From the NCBI GenBank assembly GCA_037975125.1, contig CM075857.1:70954474-71018473 (forward strand): a stretch of 64,000 bases of DNA, in the 5' to 3' direction. Source of the DNA: Latrodectus hesperus (lineage: Eukaryota; Arthropoda; Arachnida; Araneae; Theridiidae). The position numbers and the translations under genes were made by a program. This document shows, piece by piece, positions 21,301 through 37,400 of this stretch. Position 1 is the stretch's first letter. Each line of letters begins with the position of its first letter. Below the pieces are notes generated by a model, which saw only the letters and a program-made list of their open reading frames with translations, was not told where the DNA came from and made no database searches.

Positions 21301-23454
21301 GGTTGAAAAATAATTGACCTCACATATATATTATTGCATCGAATATTCTCAAAATATTGAATAACTTTTCTCGGAGCAATTTTGCATTCAATTCTTCTTT
21401 TGGCTTATTTCAGTCTTATTTTTTATGGGAAACTGAGGGATATTAGAGTTGCAACTGTAACAGATCAGGGAACAGTTTAATTCAAGATTTTCACATAATA
21501 TCATAGATTCAAAATTTACTAAGCTTTACAGATGAAATCTTTTAATCTTTAGCCCCAAAAGATTTGATTGATAAATTACCACGCTGTCGTACTTATTTTG
21601 GATTAATTGGAAATTAATCCTCTGTAAGCTAAGCTAAAAAATAATTAGAAATTTGCAAGTAATTATTAGTGTGATTCCATTGGTACTGTTGAAAGAGGGG
21701 TAAAAAATACTTTGTGGAAAAACTATGTTGTTAAAATACTTAGCTAAATTAAAAAGAAAGACGGAGATACAATTCTAAACCCAGGAAGATGATTTGATGC
21801 AATTTTATTGATAATTATATACAATATTTCATCGACTGAACAAACATTTACCATAGATATTCTTCTTGTTTTATGTGTAACAGAAAAAACATGAAATATT
21901 TTAATAATATATACAGATATCATGACTTCAACGTAACACATTTCTAGTATTTATTTCATTCTCCTAATTTTAAGACTAGTCTGTATAATTAGAATTTGCT
22001 ACAAGTGTGATATTTTATTAGTTCCATTTCCATAGCCAACATGGTTGTCTGTACTGATTCGGAATCCACTTTAAGGTATCTGTATCAGTTGGAATCAGAT
22101 TACCATTCGACTCATACACAAAGGGAGAGATTTGAACTTCAATAATAGAACAAAGTCGTTCAAATTTTTTGCGGTATAAAATATGACTATTTGGTCACAA
22201 ACGAATAAAATAAATTTCTTTCTTTCCAGTCTGATATAATTCTTACAAACTCAGATATTTTTACAAAACTTTTTGCACATATAAAGTAATTATTTTCCTG
22301 CTATATATTAGTTTCTTTGTTCAATGCATGAAATCATACATTTCACATTAACTTTTCCTCCATTCTAAGTTTTATTATTTATCCACTGATTTTATAGAAA
22401 TTTATAAAAAAATGGTATGGTATGAAAGATTCCTATTTCAATTCAAAAATTCCTGTTTCAATTAAATTTAAAGGATATTAAATCAGTATTATTCTATTTT
22501 TTAATGTATAATTATCATTTCATTCTGAGGCAAGAAAATGCTTATATGAAACAATACCCATTGTTAAATACTTAAAATTCCAGACGGAACATTTATGGGG
22601 AAATCATTATCAACATTTTACTGAAATTCGTGATAAAAAACCTTGTTTGTAACTATAAACTTTCCTGTTCTTATGCTTTAAGATATGATTAACATACTTC
22701 GTGATTTTGAATGACTTTTTCCACAAAATCTCGGATTTTAAGATTAATTTGCAGCATCTCGGAGAAAAAAATAATTTTAGTTTCCTTTAGTTCTTCAATA
22801 TATGTTTGTTTACTAATTGCATTGATATTTAGTCATTGACACTGTTGATATTTTCGCAAGAAGAATTACTTACTATAATTTTACAGCTCAAAGTTTCAAA
22901 ATAGCTGGCAAAAAACATTCAAAAACTTTTGCAAACCTGCAGTTCCAATGGCATGGTATTTCTAAAACTAATTAATCAGATCATTCATTGAACTTTCATA
23001 CGTAGTTTTCCTTTATTTTTTAAGTTGCAAAATTTTAATCGCTTTCTTCTAATGGGTAGCTTGTACTTAATCAATTTTTAAAAATATTGAAGCTTTATAA
23101 ATGGGTTATTAATTTCTAGGATGAATTCATCTGTAATATTGACACCAACTCAATTGATAAAAATCTACATTCCATGTTAACCAATTTTGATAACACACTT
23201 AAAAGTTCAATTTCCTTTATGTGTTACGGTACTTGATTATCAGCAATAAATTTTGTTGTGGCATGTTTAAAAAAGTAATCTGTTTGACTAATCCTGCTTT
23301 CAAATGCATTTTGCTCACTTAAATGTAAACTAGCATTTGTGAATGATTTTCAGCCTTCATTATATTCATTATGAATTTCATATCCAGCATTTTTTAATAA
23401 TATAAGAGTAAAATTTATTTTCTAAAGTATTTGGAATATTAACTTTGTTTCACT

Positions 23455-23535
23455 CTATTCACCACTGTCTAGTGGTAAGTATTATTAACTTTGAGAGAGA
23501 GAGAGCTTGAGTTCATTCCTAACTGCTAATCAGTA
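23455..23535 (+). repeat. tRNA-like sequence, possible SINE head
   Basis: TGTCTAGTGGTAAGTA resembles an A box, and GAGTTCATTCC, about 45 bases later, resembles a B box. A GAGAGAGAGAG tract lies between. The acceptor stem is not recognisable. Confidence 0.25.
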
Positions 23536-24877
23536 AATGAAGGTGAATTTACCGTTTGTTTTTTTATACAAATTGGTTAGATTGATTGCTTGACATATTT
23601 TAAAATTTTTTAAACGATGCATAAACATATATCATATACCATGAAATGTTCTTTTGGAAGTGATGGAATGATTCGTACTTAAAAATTGAAGACAAATAGC
23701 CCAGAACTACTATATATAGTTCCTACACATATTTACCTTCGTAAAAAATCCAATAAATTGTTGACTTTTCATTTATTGTTTTAAAATGTATCTTGTGCTT
23801 TCTATTCAATAATGTATCTAAAAATTTTAAAACAAATTAACATTTGCAACTTTATTTCTGTACTCACGATAGTGTTGGTTGATGAATTCAGTATTTAAAT
23901 TTCTGATTTGAAATGTCAATCAATCTTCTAAAAAAATAAAATATTCCTCTCATTAGATTAGTGTGCAAAAATTATTCTTTTATCATCTATTTACAAATAA
24001 AAGCACTGTTGCTTCTGTTTTGAAAAACACATGGAATTTTCTCGATTTAAAATTACAACAAATATTTATTTGAAGTGAATGTCAAGTTAATTTAGCCCAT
24101 ACACAAATCTGAAAATTTAATTAACTGCATATTTGGTGATCAAGAAATAACTGTTATTGTTTGAGGAAAAATTTGAGTGGTGCTAAAAAAGCAATTAAAA
24201 CTTATTCACATACAGAATTCTTTTCTATGTCGGCTCTGTTGTCTTGGATAATGATTTATATAAACATTTTATATTATTTCTGACTGATAGTTTTTTTCAC
24301 AAATACCTGATATTGATCCCCATATGTTATTTTTCAATTTTAATTCTTTTTTTTTTAAGATTTGGACTCTCCTTTTCACTTTTTTCAGAATTTTTTATGA
24401 AATATACTTCTCAAACTTTTGTTATCATTATTAATTTTGGGATTTTTTTTCCTGTTTTCAACTTTTGTAGCTTAGTTTTCACTTCACACCTGAATTACAC
24501 TTTGTATTTATTCTTATTTATTCTTCTGTATTACTTAGTATTTATTGTTCAACCTTTTTTTTCGAGACAATAATTGAAACTTCTCCACATTTGTCTCAAA
24601 CTGTTTTCAGTTATAATATTCAGAGAAAGAATATTTAAAAGATGGGGAAAATAAAACTGGAAGTTCTTTGATATATTTCCAAAACTTATTTTCTTTGTTT
24701 GTTTTTTGTCTGGCTTTTCACTCCAGTACAGTTTCACTTTGCTTTGTTTTATTTTCTTATTCTGATTTTTAAATAACTGAAATTCTTTCCATACTTCAGG
24801 AAGAGTATACTACAAAGATAATCTCAATTAAATATGTAAAACCATTTTTATTGGATAAAAACATAAAAATAAAATTA

Positions 24878-26202
<1,325 letters not shown>

Positions 26203-26491
26203 TTCAGAAATGATTCAAAAATCAAAAAACGAAATGTATTCAGCAAAACACTTTTGTTGTTGCTTGAGCAAAGCTGCTCCAAAAATAGTTAAATTAATGA
26301 CAAAAGCCAAAAAGGACAAATATTCTGGCAAGACAAGAACTTTAAAATGTTACTGTAATTTGAAAAAAATATATTCACAAACAGAATCGGATCTTCAGAC
26401 TGAAATACTGTCGATTACTGCTAAACATTGCAATATGTACGCATGGGCAATATTACAAGAATGCCTGAGAATATCATGTGAGGAAGTATAA
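26203..26491 (+). CDS. Possible exon or small ORF of unknown function
   Basis: A 93-codon open frame from ATG 26210 to TAA 26491. It contains a CCCCLSKAAPKIVKLMTKAK stretch, a lysine-rich middle (KAKKDKYSGKTRTLKCYC) and a Cys-containing end (LQECLRISCEEV). Its composition is less AT-biased than its surroundings. A tgttcag acceptor-like site precedes it (ending 26202), and GAGGAA|GTATAA near its end resembles a donor. It could be an internal exon, not a complete gene. No domain was recognised. Confidence 0.3.
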
Positions 26492-29400
26492 TCTTAACTT
26501 ACATTTTTAAAGTGTCAATGTTTCCATTATGTTAAAAAAGTAGCAGCTTCTTTATGTTTGTTCTAGGTGGTCCCTTTATTACCAAACTAACGAGAATATG
26601 CAAACGAAAATTCTATGTTGTACATGGGAAATAAAAGCTTTAAAATAATTCGAACTTTTAAAAACTTCCGGAAGACTAATTTCATAATAACATAAGATGA
26701 AACTTTCATGACAATCTCATCCGTCATAAAATCTAAATTATTCTTCGTACTGTAGTGTTCTCTTTCTGGAGAAAATAAAGTAATATGCATAATAAATAAA
26801 ATAACGTGCTTTATCGTCAAAGAAAATTATTGGGTCTTTCCCTTTGAAAGCAATGTAACTGGTGAAAAGCAATAAAACGCTTGCAGATTCCATATACCGT
26901 GACATTCGTACAGTATACTGTAATGATAGTTTTTATTTTTAACACGATGGTGTACTGGCCCACATCATCGAGGCACATGAACATACCTGGATCAAAATTT
27001 GCTAGACCAGTGGAAAGAACACAAGGGGTGTCAATCGTTATTTCTTCCATGGACCCCAGACCTCGTACTGCTGGGTAACTTCTTATAAGGCACAGTATTA
27101 GATGCGGTATACAAACTTAAGCCAATCAACAAAGACTCTATTTAAGTCTATTACTCTATTTAAGAGAAATCTATTACTCTATTTAAGAGAATTACTGCTA
27201 TTTACTATTTTAAGATGTATACAACTTTGCTATGAGGAAATTGAAAGCGCATTAATGTTTTAATGTTGTACGAATTGACTATTCATTAAAATCTTGTTAA
27301 CAGAAAATGTTTTTCAGTTCTTCTTTAACATTCTCTGAAAAAGAAATAATAATTTGAAACTGAAAAATTTAATTTCATTATATGAGTTCAAAAATGAATA
27401 TCATTTAACACCAATTTGTCGACATAAGGTAGAATACTCTTTAGGAAATTAGGACGATTTTATTCAAAAATATCAGAGCAGTGTCTTTGAATACACAATT
27501 TATGAAACTGCAACAGTTATTTTAGCATAGCTTCCTATCATTAGCCATAGAATAATTTCGCTGAAGAAAAAAATGAAAAAAATAAAACATTTTGAGCTTG
27601 ATTTTACTTCTGGAAGATCACTTAAAACACCACACATTAATTGTGTTTTTCATGGAGTAACAAAAATACATCAAAGTTACTTCCAACTAAATTTAAATCT
27701 TACAAGTAATAAAGTATTCTTACTAGCCATAAAAATCTAATAATAATATAATAATCTTACAAGCAATAACTTTTAATTTACACGAATGCCATGAACAAAT
27801 GTTTAGAAATATTGAATCATTTTCTTAGTAAACGGAATCTGATATTGATGGTGACATGATTTACACTGATGTCCTTATTAAAACCGTATATTTTATTCTC
27901 TTAATTTGTAAGATAAAGAATGATGATTTTACTTTAGCATCACTTTTTCCCTTAATTTACAGAAAAATTTAAAGAAATTACGATTCATTTTTCAATTTTA
28001 ATTTTCATTAAAAGTAACAAAAATTTTTTTTGTATATTTGAATTTGACAGCTATTAAAAATAATTTATTCAAAAAACAAAATTGTCAAATTTATGACAAA
28101 TTTCATCAACGAAGATTTGCTTAAAAACTATTTCTTCAAATTTAATAGTTTATCAATAATGCTACTGAAGTTGACATTCAGATTTTTTTAAATTTATAAT
28201 TAAGTTGAAAATAAAATAGTTATTTAATCAATATTACATCTTTGATAATTTTTAAAGTAAAAATTTAAAGTAATTCATTGCAAAGCAATAGGGCATTGTT
28301 TATTTACAAATCATATAGTTTCAAGTCAATCTAGACTGGGTAATAAAAAATTGAACTGTCAAGCAAAATAAGTACAAATAAAAGATAACTGTCACTACTG
28401 AAAATGTGTCTTTATTATGTAAATAACAATATAGTAATCACAAAATGATATTAAACTTTGTTTTTAAATTCAATTGAATTTAGTGTTATTTCATCATTGT
28501 CTCAATAGTAATTCGATTTGTTAATGTTATATACTGTTGATGCATTTAAATGATATCTTTTCATGCTTTCAAGCAGAAATATGTAAAAGAAATAATGTGT
28601 GATAATAAATTGATTTCTGATATTTCCTGTCTGCGATACCTTTATCGTAAGAGCATTCATAAGGAAATCGTAAAGTATACCAGCATATATAAAATATTAG
28701 ACTTTTCATATATAAAAATTATAAATATTAATTATTAAATTTTACTGTAATTCTAATAACCTCTAACATTTTATTGTCAATAGCAAATGCAAGGAATGTG
28801 ATATTATTGGAATACTTGTATTGTTTAATGCGAGTATTTTGTTTCTTATTTTAAGGAAAGTTAAAATACTCTGCACTGCAAATTCTTTTGTATACCAATG
28901 TTTAAAAAATATGTTTTGTCTAAGAAAGAAGAAACAAAAATACATCTACATAGCAAAAGAAATCACAGTTTCACTACTCATAATTTAAATAGAAAGACGT
29001 TGATTTCATGTATAAATTTAGAGGTAAAATTAACTTTGAATGTTTTTCTATATCTAAATCTTTAGCTTATGAAACATAAATAAATCATGTATTAGGGCAT
29101 AAAAAATTATTTCTAAATGATTCCTTATTATATTTCAAACATAATTCCTTTATTTTTTGTTCAAAATTAATTAACATTTATTTTTGAAATACTTTTAACT
29201 AAAAAGTATTTGATCAACAGAGCAGTTCAGATTTCAATTTATACGAAAAAGACAATTTATTTTAGTGATGAGTAAAATACTTATTTTATTACATAGTAAA
29301 TTTTAGAAATATATTGGAGGATTACTTTCAGATCTGTATGTGATGCATCTATAAATCAAACCTTACTTCTCAAAGACCCACCCCTTTTCAGTTATTATTA

Positions 29401-32400
29401 CCAGACAGGGAGTTTTTAGACTTTTCATTTCTGAGATTAACTCTCCCTGGTGAAACTAGATATTTATTAGTCCACAGAGACTGAAAAGCTAGAAGGGAAA
29501 AAATGCAACACCGAATAGCTGGGTATTCTAGAGAAAGAGATAGGACTTTCGCTTCTATCTTTCACTACACTTACAGCATCGATTTCTAGAGCTCTGCCAA
29601 ACTAAATTGATTGTTGCTGTTAGCACCAAAAGCCGCTTATGAACCGAAAAGTTTAGAAATAAAATAAAAATGTGGAAAAAATTAAGAATGGGGTGACCAC
29701 GTGTGTATATATCTATATCGATATATACCAGAAACTTTTTTTTCTTGCTAAGCAATAGACTCAAATGAGATTAGGGTGGAAACTTTCCTTAACTTTTGAA
29801 GAATTGAGGTGAAAGAGAATTTCGTGCGATAGAAATTTTTCCTTCCATTCAGCTTCAATATAGATAAAATCCTTGGTCAAATGCAAGAAAGAATCATTAG
29901 AGAAGATTCTCAACTCTATACTCATGAACAATCTGTTTCTCAAACTCATTTGTAATAACGCATTTCGAACATTAAGTGTTACAATTTTGTTACAGTGTAA
30001 TAAATTTAATTTTTTTAACATTGATGCTAAATATCATGCTTTGTTAATTAATTATAAGAATTCCTGTTTTGATTTTTTATATACTTTACAGTTAGATCCA
30101 TAATGCTTATAATATTTAAGGCACTTGTATTTAGAAGAAAATATATTTTAATAAATATAAAGCTTTTTATGCTTATACTATAATGCATAAGATAACGCAT
30201 AAACTGAAACAATTAAAATCAATTAAAAAATCTTAAAGAAAATCACTTGAAAACTGTGCTGAAATTGTGTATTTATAAAACGCTAAATACAAATAATGTT
30301 TGCTTTTTTTAATGTTTTCCCGGGTGTATGACATACTCAATATAAGTTTATATATTTTAACGTGCATAGTTATTTAAAAACTGCCATCAGTTCGTGCAAG
30401 TTTGAAAAATAGCAATGAAATAAGACAGTTCATGAAAAATACTGTTATTTATCTAGTTTAAAACTTATGAATATTCTATATCTATCTCTATCCAGTTTAC
30501 CTTGCTGAAAACTTTTGAATTTTCTTTCCATTTAAAATACAAAACAAAATATAAATCACAAACTAAAAATAGACAATCAAACAGCACATAGCAGCTTATG
30601 GAAGTCCATTCTTTTTTAAAGCGGAAAATGGGTATAAGCTATAAAGCAAGGGAATACTTTAATTACACCTATTACAGGTAATAGCAGATTTACATCATTG
30701 ATTCCATAAACCAACTCTGTAATAACTTTTAGTCTCCATAAAATGTCTGGAAAACCATGATTCACACAAGAAATAACATATCTTCCCAACCAAGTCCACA
30801 TTAGTCCAGTCTGACCATCCCAAAACTATGTAAATTTTTATCTTCCGTTTATCAATTAGTCTTCAATTAAAATCTAAACGAATTTTATTTCGACAAATGA
30901 TTCAATTTGGATTTGATCCCCTTTCAAAATATGCAAAACAAATCCTTATCAACTCAATCTCAGTTTCACGATTAAACTTGTTTTTTATTGGTTTCTTGGC
31001 TAACAAATCTTTTGTACCTTATATAATCCTACTAAATAATGGTATATTCTTTTGTAGATGATACTTTTAACTCATTGCGTATATCAAAACGATATACAAG
31101 TCGAGCATTAAATTTTATTCATCATGATTCCTTTCTCTAAGCGGAGCTTTAGCTATACAATAATGTTGGCTTCATCGTTACCGTATAGAAAATAAGTAAT
31201 ATGCTTGATCTGGTAAAGCGGTAGCATAATCCCGGAGCAAAATTATTCCTACTCACTTGATTTATATAAACAATCTCGGTATAATATGTGAGCACCATCG
31301 AGTGGCTCTTTTATTATTATTTTTCAAGGCGTTATTTTTTAAATATAACTTTATACTTTATTGTGATTTTTTAAAGTTTAAAAAGAAATTTGCAACCGGA
31401 GTAAATGGTTTCTTTCATATGTTTGTAAGGTCTCGAAATCAATATCTGATCTACCTAAAAATAAAATGTCATAGCTGAGGGATTTGTCTTGAAATGTTTA
31501 TTAGTTGTTACAGTGTCCTTCTTGCACAACATAGTTTAAAAAAAGATTACTAACTTGTCTTGATTTGGGTACCAAGAGAATCTTACATCTATATTATTAT
31601 GCGCGTTGTGAATTTCATTTCAATTTCAAGCTCCCTTCTTGGCGCCCTATTTTCAATGAACCTTAGTGTATTATGAACTTTATTTTTAACGTTTTGATCT
31701 TCTCATGAAAGTGCAATTTAAAGTACTCCATAGAAATACATAACAATCTCAAATAGAAAAATACATGCTTAAATGTGCTCTAGCCTGTAATTGACAAGTA
31801 CAAAAGATAAAAAACATGATTGGTCAATAATTTTTAAAGCTGTTTAGGCATATAAATAAAATAATTTAAATATTTTGCATCATTTTTCAATAATTCAATA
31901 GTTCAGAAAAACTATTCACTTAATTTTAAACAAAAAGGCATTTTAGGAAAATGCACAATTTGTAAGAATATAAGAATTTATTTGTTTTATCAACTACATC
32001 TTAGGAATAGTAAAGTTTTGGCATATTACATTTTATGAAAGATAATTCTGCATATGACAGGGTATATTACAAGATTTAATATTTTTGAGAAAATTTGCAC
32101 TATTTATATACATTTATATTTTGTAAAATAAAATAAAATTATTAGAAAATAATTTGTTTTGCAAAAATATATAATTTAATTTATACTTTAAAAATTTCTA
32201 TAATTTGTTTAGAAATGTAATTTTTACAAATAATAAGAATTTTAAAAATCTATTATTTTTAAAATACATAATTGAATGATAAGAAACAATGGGATTTATA
32301 CATTTTAACCAGCACATATATTCTAAGCCAGATTTTTTATGTAAAATGAATTAATTTTAATGTTTCATATTTATGCAACAAACCTTCGCTAATATATTTT

Positions 32401-32467
32401 ACGAAATTATACAGAGAGTATTATGCGATTAAAATCATAAGTGATCAAATCGAGTAATCAGTTTGAT
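26492..32467. other. AT-rich non-coding stretch
   Basis: No gene recognised. A less AT-rich patch at 26935-27080 is open on both strands but has no recognisable protein. A short tandem of a 23-bp unit ending CTATTTAAGAGAA lies at about 27136-27210. Similar GC-elevated patches at 29330-29600 and 30600-30830 could not be identified. Confidence 0.5.
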
Positions 32468-32490
32468 AAAAAAAAAAAAAAAAAAAAAAA
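32468..32490 (+). repeat. A23 homopolymer
   Basis: A run of 23 A. It could be a retroposon tail, but no element body was recognised upstream. Confidence 0.9.
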
Positions 32491-32582
32491 CTTAGCCCAC
32501 ATTGATTTTACAGTAATCTCTACTTTACACAAAATCAAGAATATTTATATTTTATTAATTTTAATTTCATACCTTTTCGCCG

Positions 32583-32647
32583 GAATTTCTTTTCACAAGA
32601 AAAATAATCACAGATAATGTAATTATTTTTCTGACGAAAAGAAATTC
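32583..32647. repeat. Imperfect inverted repeat (26-bp arms, 13-base loop)
   Basis: The left arm (32583-32608) starts GAATTTCTTTTC and ends AGAAAAATAAT. The right arm (32622-32647) is its reverse complement except for three central positions (ACA against GTC). The loop is CACAGATAATGTA. It could be a foldback MITE remnant or a hairpin RNA. Confidence 0.75.
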
Positions 32648-35600
32648 TGTAGTATATAATCAAATATTAACTATGTAAATTTCTTTTAGCTAAAGAAGGA
32701 AAATTTTAATATGAAATTTTTCTTTACAGCCAGACTCTAACTTTCCTTATTTTACCTTGATACTGAAAATTAGAATGCTATTTTTATTCAATTAATAAAA
32801 TTTCAGGATATTTTGATATTTTCGAATGATGAATTTTTATTAAATATGTAAAAGTTCATATCATAACAGAGAAAATGTAATTATAAAGCAAAAGCAAAAT
32901 AATAAATAATATATTAAATTATAATAGGTGATTGAATTTCATTTATGTGAACAAGAAGTCCTCTCTCATTCATAACAGTGACAATATGTTTTGAAGATAT
33001 AAAAATTATCTGTAAAATATACCTCTAATTAAGGGAATCAAAAATTAGAATTATGCAGTTTAAATGGGATAAAAGTGTAAAATTCTAATTTAATATTTGA
33101 GTTGTTCAAAATAATTTATGTGAATAAAACTTCAATAGTATATTGCATCATTACGTTTTACAAAAATCATATGCAATATTTGCCTTGAATAAAGTAATTA
33201 AATTACAAAAAATACAAAGATAAAAAGTTATTATTTAGACTGATGATCAGAATTATGTAGGTAATATAATTTCTTTTTCCTAATTTTACTGAAATATTAA
33301 AAATGGAGAAATGTAGAATACTTAAATTTTTACTGTTTTTTCTAAATTAAACTAATTAAAAATTCCTAAAGTAACTTACTATGTTTTAACAATAAAATGC
33401 AAGTTTTATTTTAAGCTTGCTTTAGGTTATAATTTGTCACTAATTTCATGAATTCTAACATGAAATTTAAATAAAATGGGAAGAAAAAAATTATATTATC
33501 ATATATTCAAGATCAATAATTTAAAAATGTAATTAATTTAATTACTGATGTGAATAATGTTGTTTTGTACTTTAAAATCTTTCCAAAGTTAGTTTCTCAT
33601 AATGCAAAGTAATTAAAGTAAACTTTGTTACAAATCGATAAATTATTTGAATGAAATGGATTGAAAAGGAGTTTGTGACACAAATGTTTTATTCAGGTCA
33701 CTGCAAATTAAATACATCTGAGCAGAGAATAAATCAAACAATGCAGCTGTTCAAAACAATTAATTTACATATGAAAAGTTCAAAAGTTAAGCGAAATAGA
33801 AGTTTCTCAAATATGCTATTATAATAATATTAAAGAAAATCTGAATATATAATTAAATAATTATAAATTTTACTTCTGTAAAATAATGTCAACAGAAATT
33901 TTAATTTATATTTAAAATATTTAAGAAAGAAATATTTAAAATATTTATTATAAAGTTTATTTTAAAATAATTTGGTTATAATTATCTTGCACAAATATTA
34001 CTGAAATTTTATTTTTCTTTAGAATATTGTATTATTTAAATAACTAATTTGTTAAAAAAAATTGTATTACAATATTCAAGTGATTAAGAAGCAATTTACT
34101 TCACTTAAGCTTTTATAGCACAAAAAAATAATACATTTGCATATAATTATTACAAAATTATTTATGACTACAATAGATATTGTAATCTTAAAAGAAAGAT
34201 TACTTTTTGGGGTTTTTCTATGTGCTTGAATGTATTTGTAACGTATTTGGTTTCAAAAAAGCCGAGAACACACAATTATTCAAATTTTAAATTAGTAGAA
34301 AAACTGAATCAGAACAATTAGAAAAAAGTTGTTCTTTATTCATGCCAAAATTAATTTATATTGCTTAGTTTGGCATAAATAATTAATTTTTTAAATGAAT
34401 GATATTTTTTAAATAAATTTAGAACAATTATTTTCATTGAGCTGCATATTAAATATTTAAGAAATAAACATAAAATTCTATAGAATTCCTCGAACCAAAG
34501 TAATAAAATATTACTGTTGTCTCATCTACTTTTTATAAATCTCAAAATATTGTATCATTGAATTTTTTATTTTTATTTACTTGAACTTTTTTTACTTTTG
34601 AAGGAAATAGACGCCCTAATTCAATTATTGAATTGTTGAAAGATTGAATTTTTTTGACTGGAAAAAGTTTTCGTACACGGAAAAATGGGAAAAATCTACA
34701 GAATCTACTTCTACTTTTCATCTTGATCAAATGATTCTCTTCCCGATTTCTTCCAACAAATCTTAAATGGCTTGATCTCAGAGTCTAACGTTAAGGGGGC
34801 GAAGAGAACACAAAAACACTTTAGTCCAACAAAAGGCACTTTTCAAGGTAAATCTCTTTTCTTCTTTTTTTTTACTTCGAGTAACCGTTTTCCGCCTTTC
34901 GAGTTCCTTATATCATTTCTCTTCTTTTAGTCTCTTATTCTATTTTCCTGCATTTCTTTGGCAACTGTGTGATACATTTCTATGCGCCACAAACAAAGTC
35001 AATGGCTCACTGTAGAAAATGTTGCAAAAAAACAAAGAATGCGGAAGAAGGAAGAAGGAAAATCCATACCGGAAACAACTAGAGACAGTCCAAGTCGAGA
35101 TGGAGTGGTCAATTCAAAGTTCCTTTTGAGTAAAATAAAAGAAAAATATTTTAAAAAATTGCCATTTTTTAAATCCTTTTTTACTAAAAAAATATTACAC
35201 TGCAGAATTTGGTATATAGGTGAAAGAAATCAATAACTACTGTGGAGAGAAAGACTTCTTTTTGTTAAGGTATTTCACATAAAAATTTGAAGAAGGGGAA
35301 ACGAGAATGGGTTGCAGGAACAAAGTATTGTTTCTTATCAAAATGAAAAGCGTAAGACTTTTCCCTTGTGGAAAACTACTTTCCTGTTTTATAGAAAAGA
35401 AATTCGTCTAATATCCTACATCAAGAAAAAATAAAAATTAAAAAAAATAACGTCGGTTGAAGAAGTGAAGAAAGTTTTATTCAGAATAAATTAAACTTCA
35501 TTTAGTATGAGACAAAAAGTTTTCTTTCAATGGTAGTTTCTTCAAAAAAAAAGTTCTTAAACATACTTTCGTTTTTTTTAAATAATTTTTACATCTTAAT

Positions 35601-35663
35601 GTTCGTAATATAGTTTTAATCGTTATTAATTTATTATTAATCTATATGCATATAATTAATAGT
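32648..35663. other. AT-rich stretch, nothing recognised
   Basis: A patch at 34980-35240 has an 84-codon open frame with a basic, lysine-rich translation (KKQRMRKKEEGKSIPETTRD). It has no domain and was not called as a gene. Confidence 0.5.
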
Positions 35664-36455
<792 letters not shown>

Positions 36456-37400
36456 TTATGTAAATTCATTTATAGATAGAAGATATGAACTATGATGTTG
36501 AACCAGAAGTCTAATCTTGATCGACCTATCTAAAATGTTCTTAATAAAGTATAAAAGAACATGGTGGGAATAGTAATTCCCATTTAAATTTGATTTTCTA
36601 CTAACGTTTTGGTATATTTCAATGCCTTCACTAAAGAAACTTAGTATTAATGACCTCATTGTAGATAAGCAAAATGTAGCTGCAGGTGTGAAAAAAGTTA
36701 AAAATTCCAGGATGTCATGTTGGGATTTTATGGTGAGTGCGGCATTCAAATCCATAGTCCTGTTGGTGACTGTAGATACAAGTAGCCTCTCATTATTTTG
36801 ATGAAACAGTACCTTCTTGAACCAAAAAACAGTTAAAGACGTTTGGATTTGATAGCTACGTCAACATGGACTAGGATCTCGCAGTACCCATTAATGTCGA
36901 TAGTGTTACCTTTTTCTAGATACTCTTTAATTCCATGGTAATAAAACCAGACAGAAACCGTATCGTTTTTTCTGTCAAATTACACTCTAGGACAATGCAA
37001 TATGTGCTTACTTAGCGCAAACGAACTTCCTTTTCGGCTGCTGTTGTTGAAATAAATTCACTTTTCATCCCCAATGCTACTCCATTTCAGAATACTGTGC
37101 TTTAATAAAAAAACAAATTTTTGCAGGCCTGAACACGTCTATTCTTATCTGCTTGAATCAGCTCATGCTACACCCAGTGATTACACTTGCACCTCAAGTT
37201 TATACAAGGCATAACACGACTAATAGACACTTCTGATATCTAACTTGTTCAATATTGATTTTTTTTCCACAAACTCTTGTATTTGGGCCTCATAAACATC
37301 AATAGGCTGGCTCGAGTGCTTTTCGTCTTGAATGCCGTAGTAATTTAGTACCGAAACTCTTCTCTCGAACTCGTATGGTAAACTGTATGGTATACTGTAT
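36456..37400 (-). pseudogene. Mariner (DD34D) transposase relic
   Basis: On the - strand, in broken frames, mariner transposase landmarks appear in order. QDEKHSSQPIDVYEAQIQEF is the linker after the second HTH. HELIQADKNRRVQACKNLFF and GDEK-stop-IYFNNSSRK span the first catalytic region. VWFYYHGIKEYLEKGNTI and GYCEILVHVDVAIKSKR come next. TVLFHQNNERLLVSTVTN follows at the second catalytic region, with N for the usual D, and a final 99-codon frame (36755-36456) holds the C-terminal part. Many stops and frameshifts show it is dead. A small 12-bp tandem (TATGGTAAACTG) lies at its upstream edge near 37374-37411. Terminal repeats were not found. Confidence 0.65.

Larger units (their letters stand above)
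14906..24877. other. Long AT-rich non-coding stretch
   Basis: About 10 kb with no supportable cellular gene. The short open frames here have low-complexity translations and no domain. The only items worth naming are a weak transposase relic (21050-21300) and a tRNA-like sequence (23455-23535), listed separately. It could be intergenic or a large intron. Confidence 0.6.

Noticed and set aside
24244..24573. 109-codon hydrophobic Phe/Leu/Ile-rich open frame
   Set aside because: It lies in a T-rich strand-asymmetric stretch. The translation is low-complexity, with no family resemblance or splice context.
31190..31260. tRNA-like string CTGGTAAAGCGGTAGCATAA
   Set aside because: It resembles a D-arm only. 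No B box or T-stem follows at the expected distance.
34982..35236. 84-codon lysine-rich open frame
   Set aside because: Composition looks interesting, but there is no family match, the start context is weak and no neighbouring exon was found.
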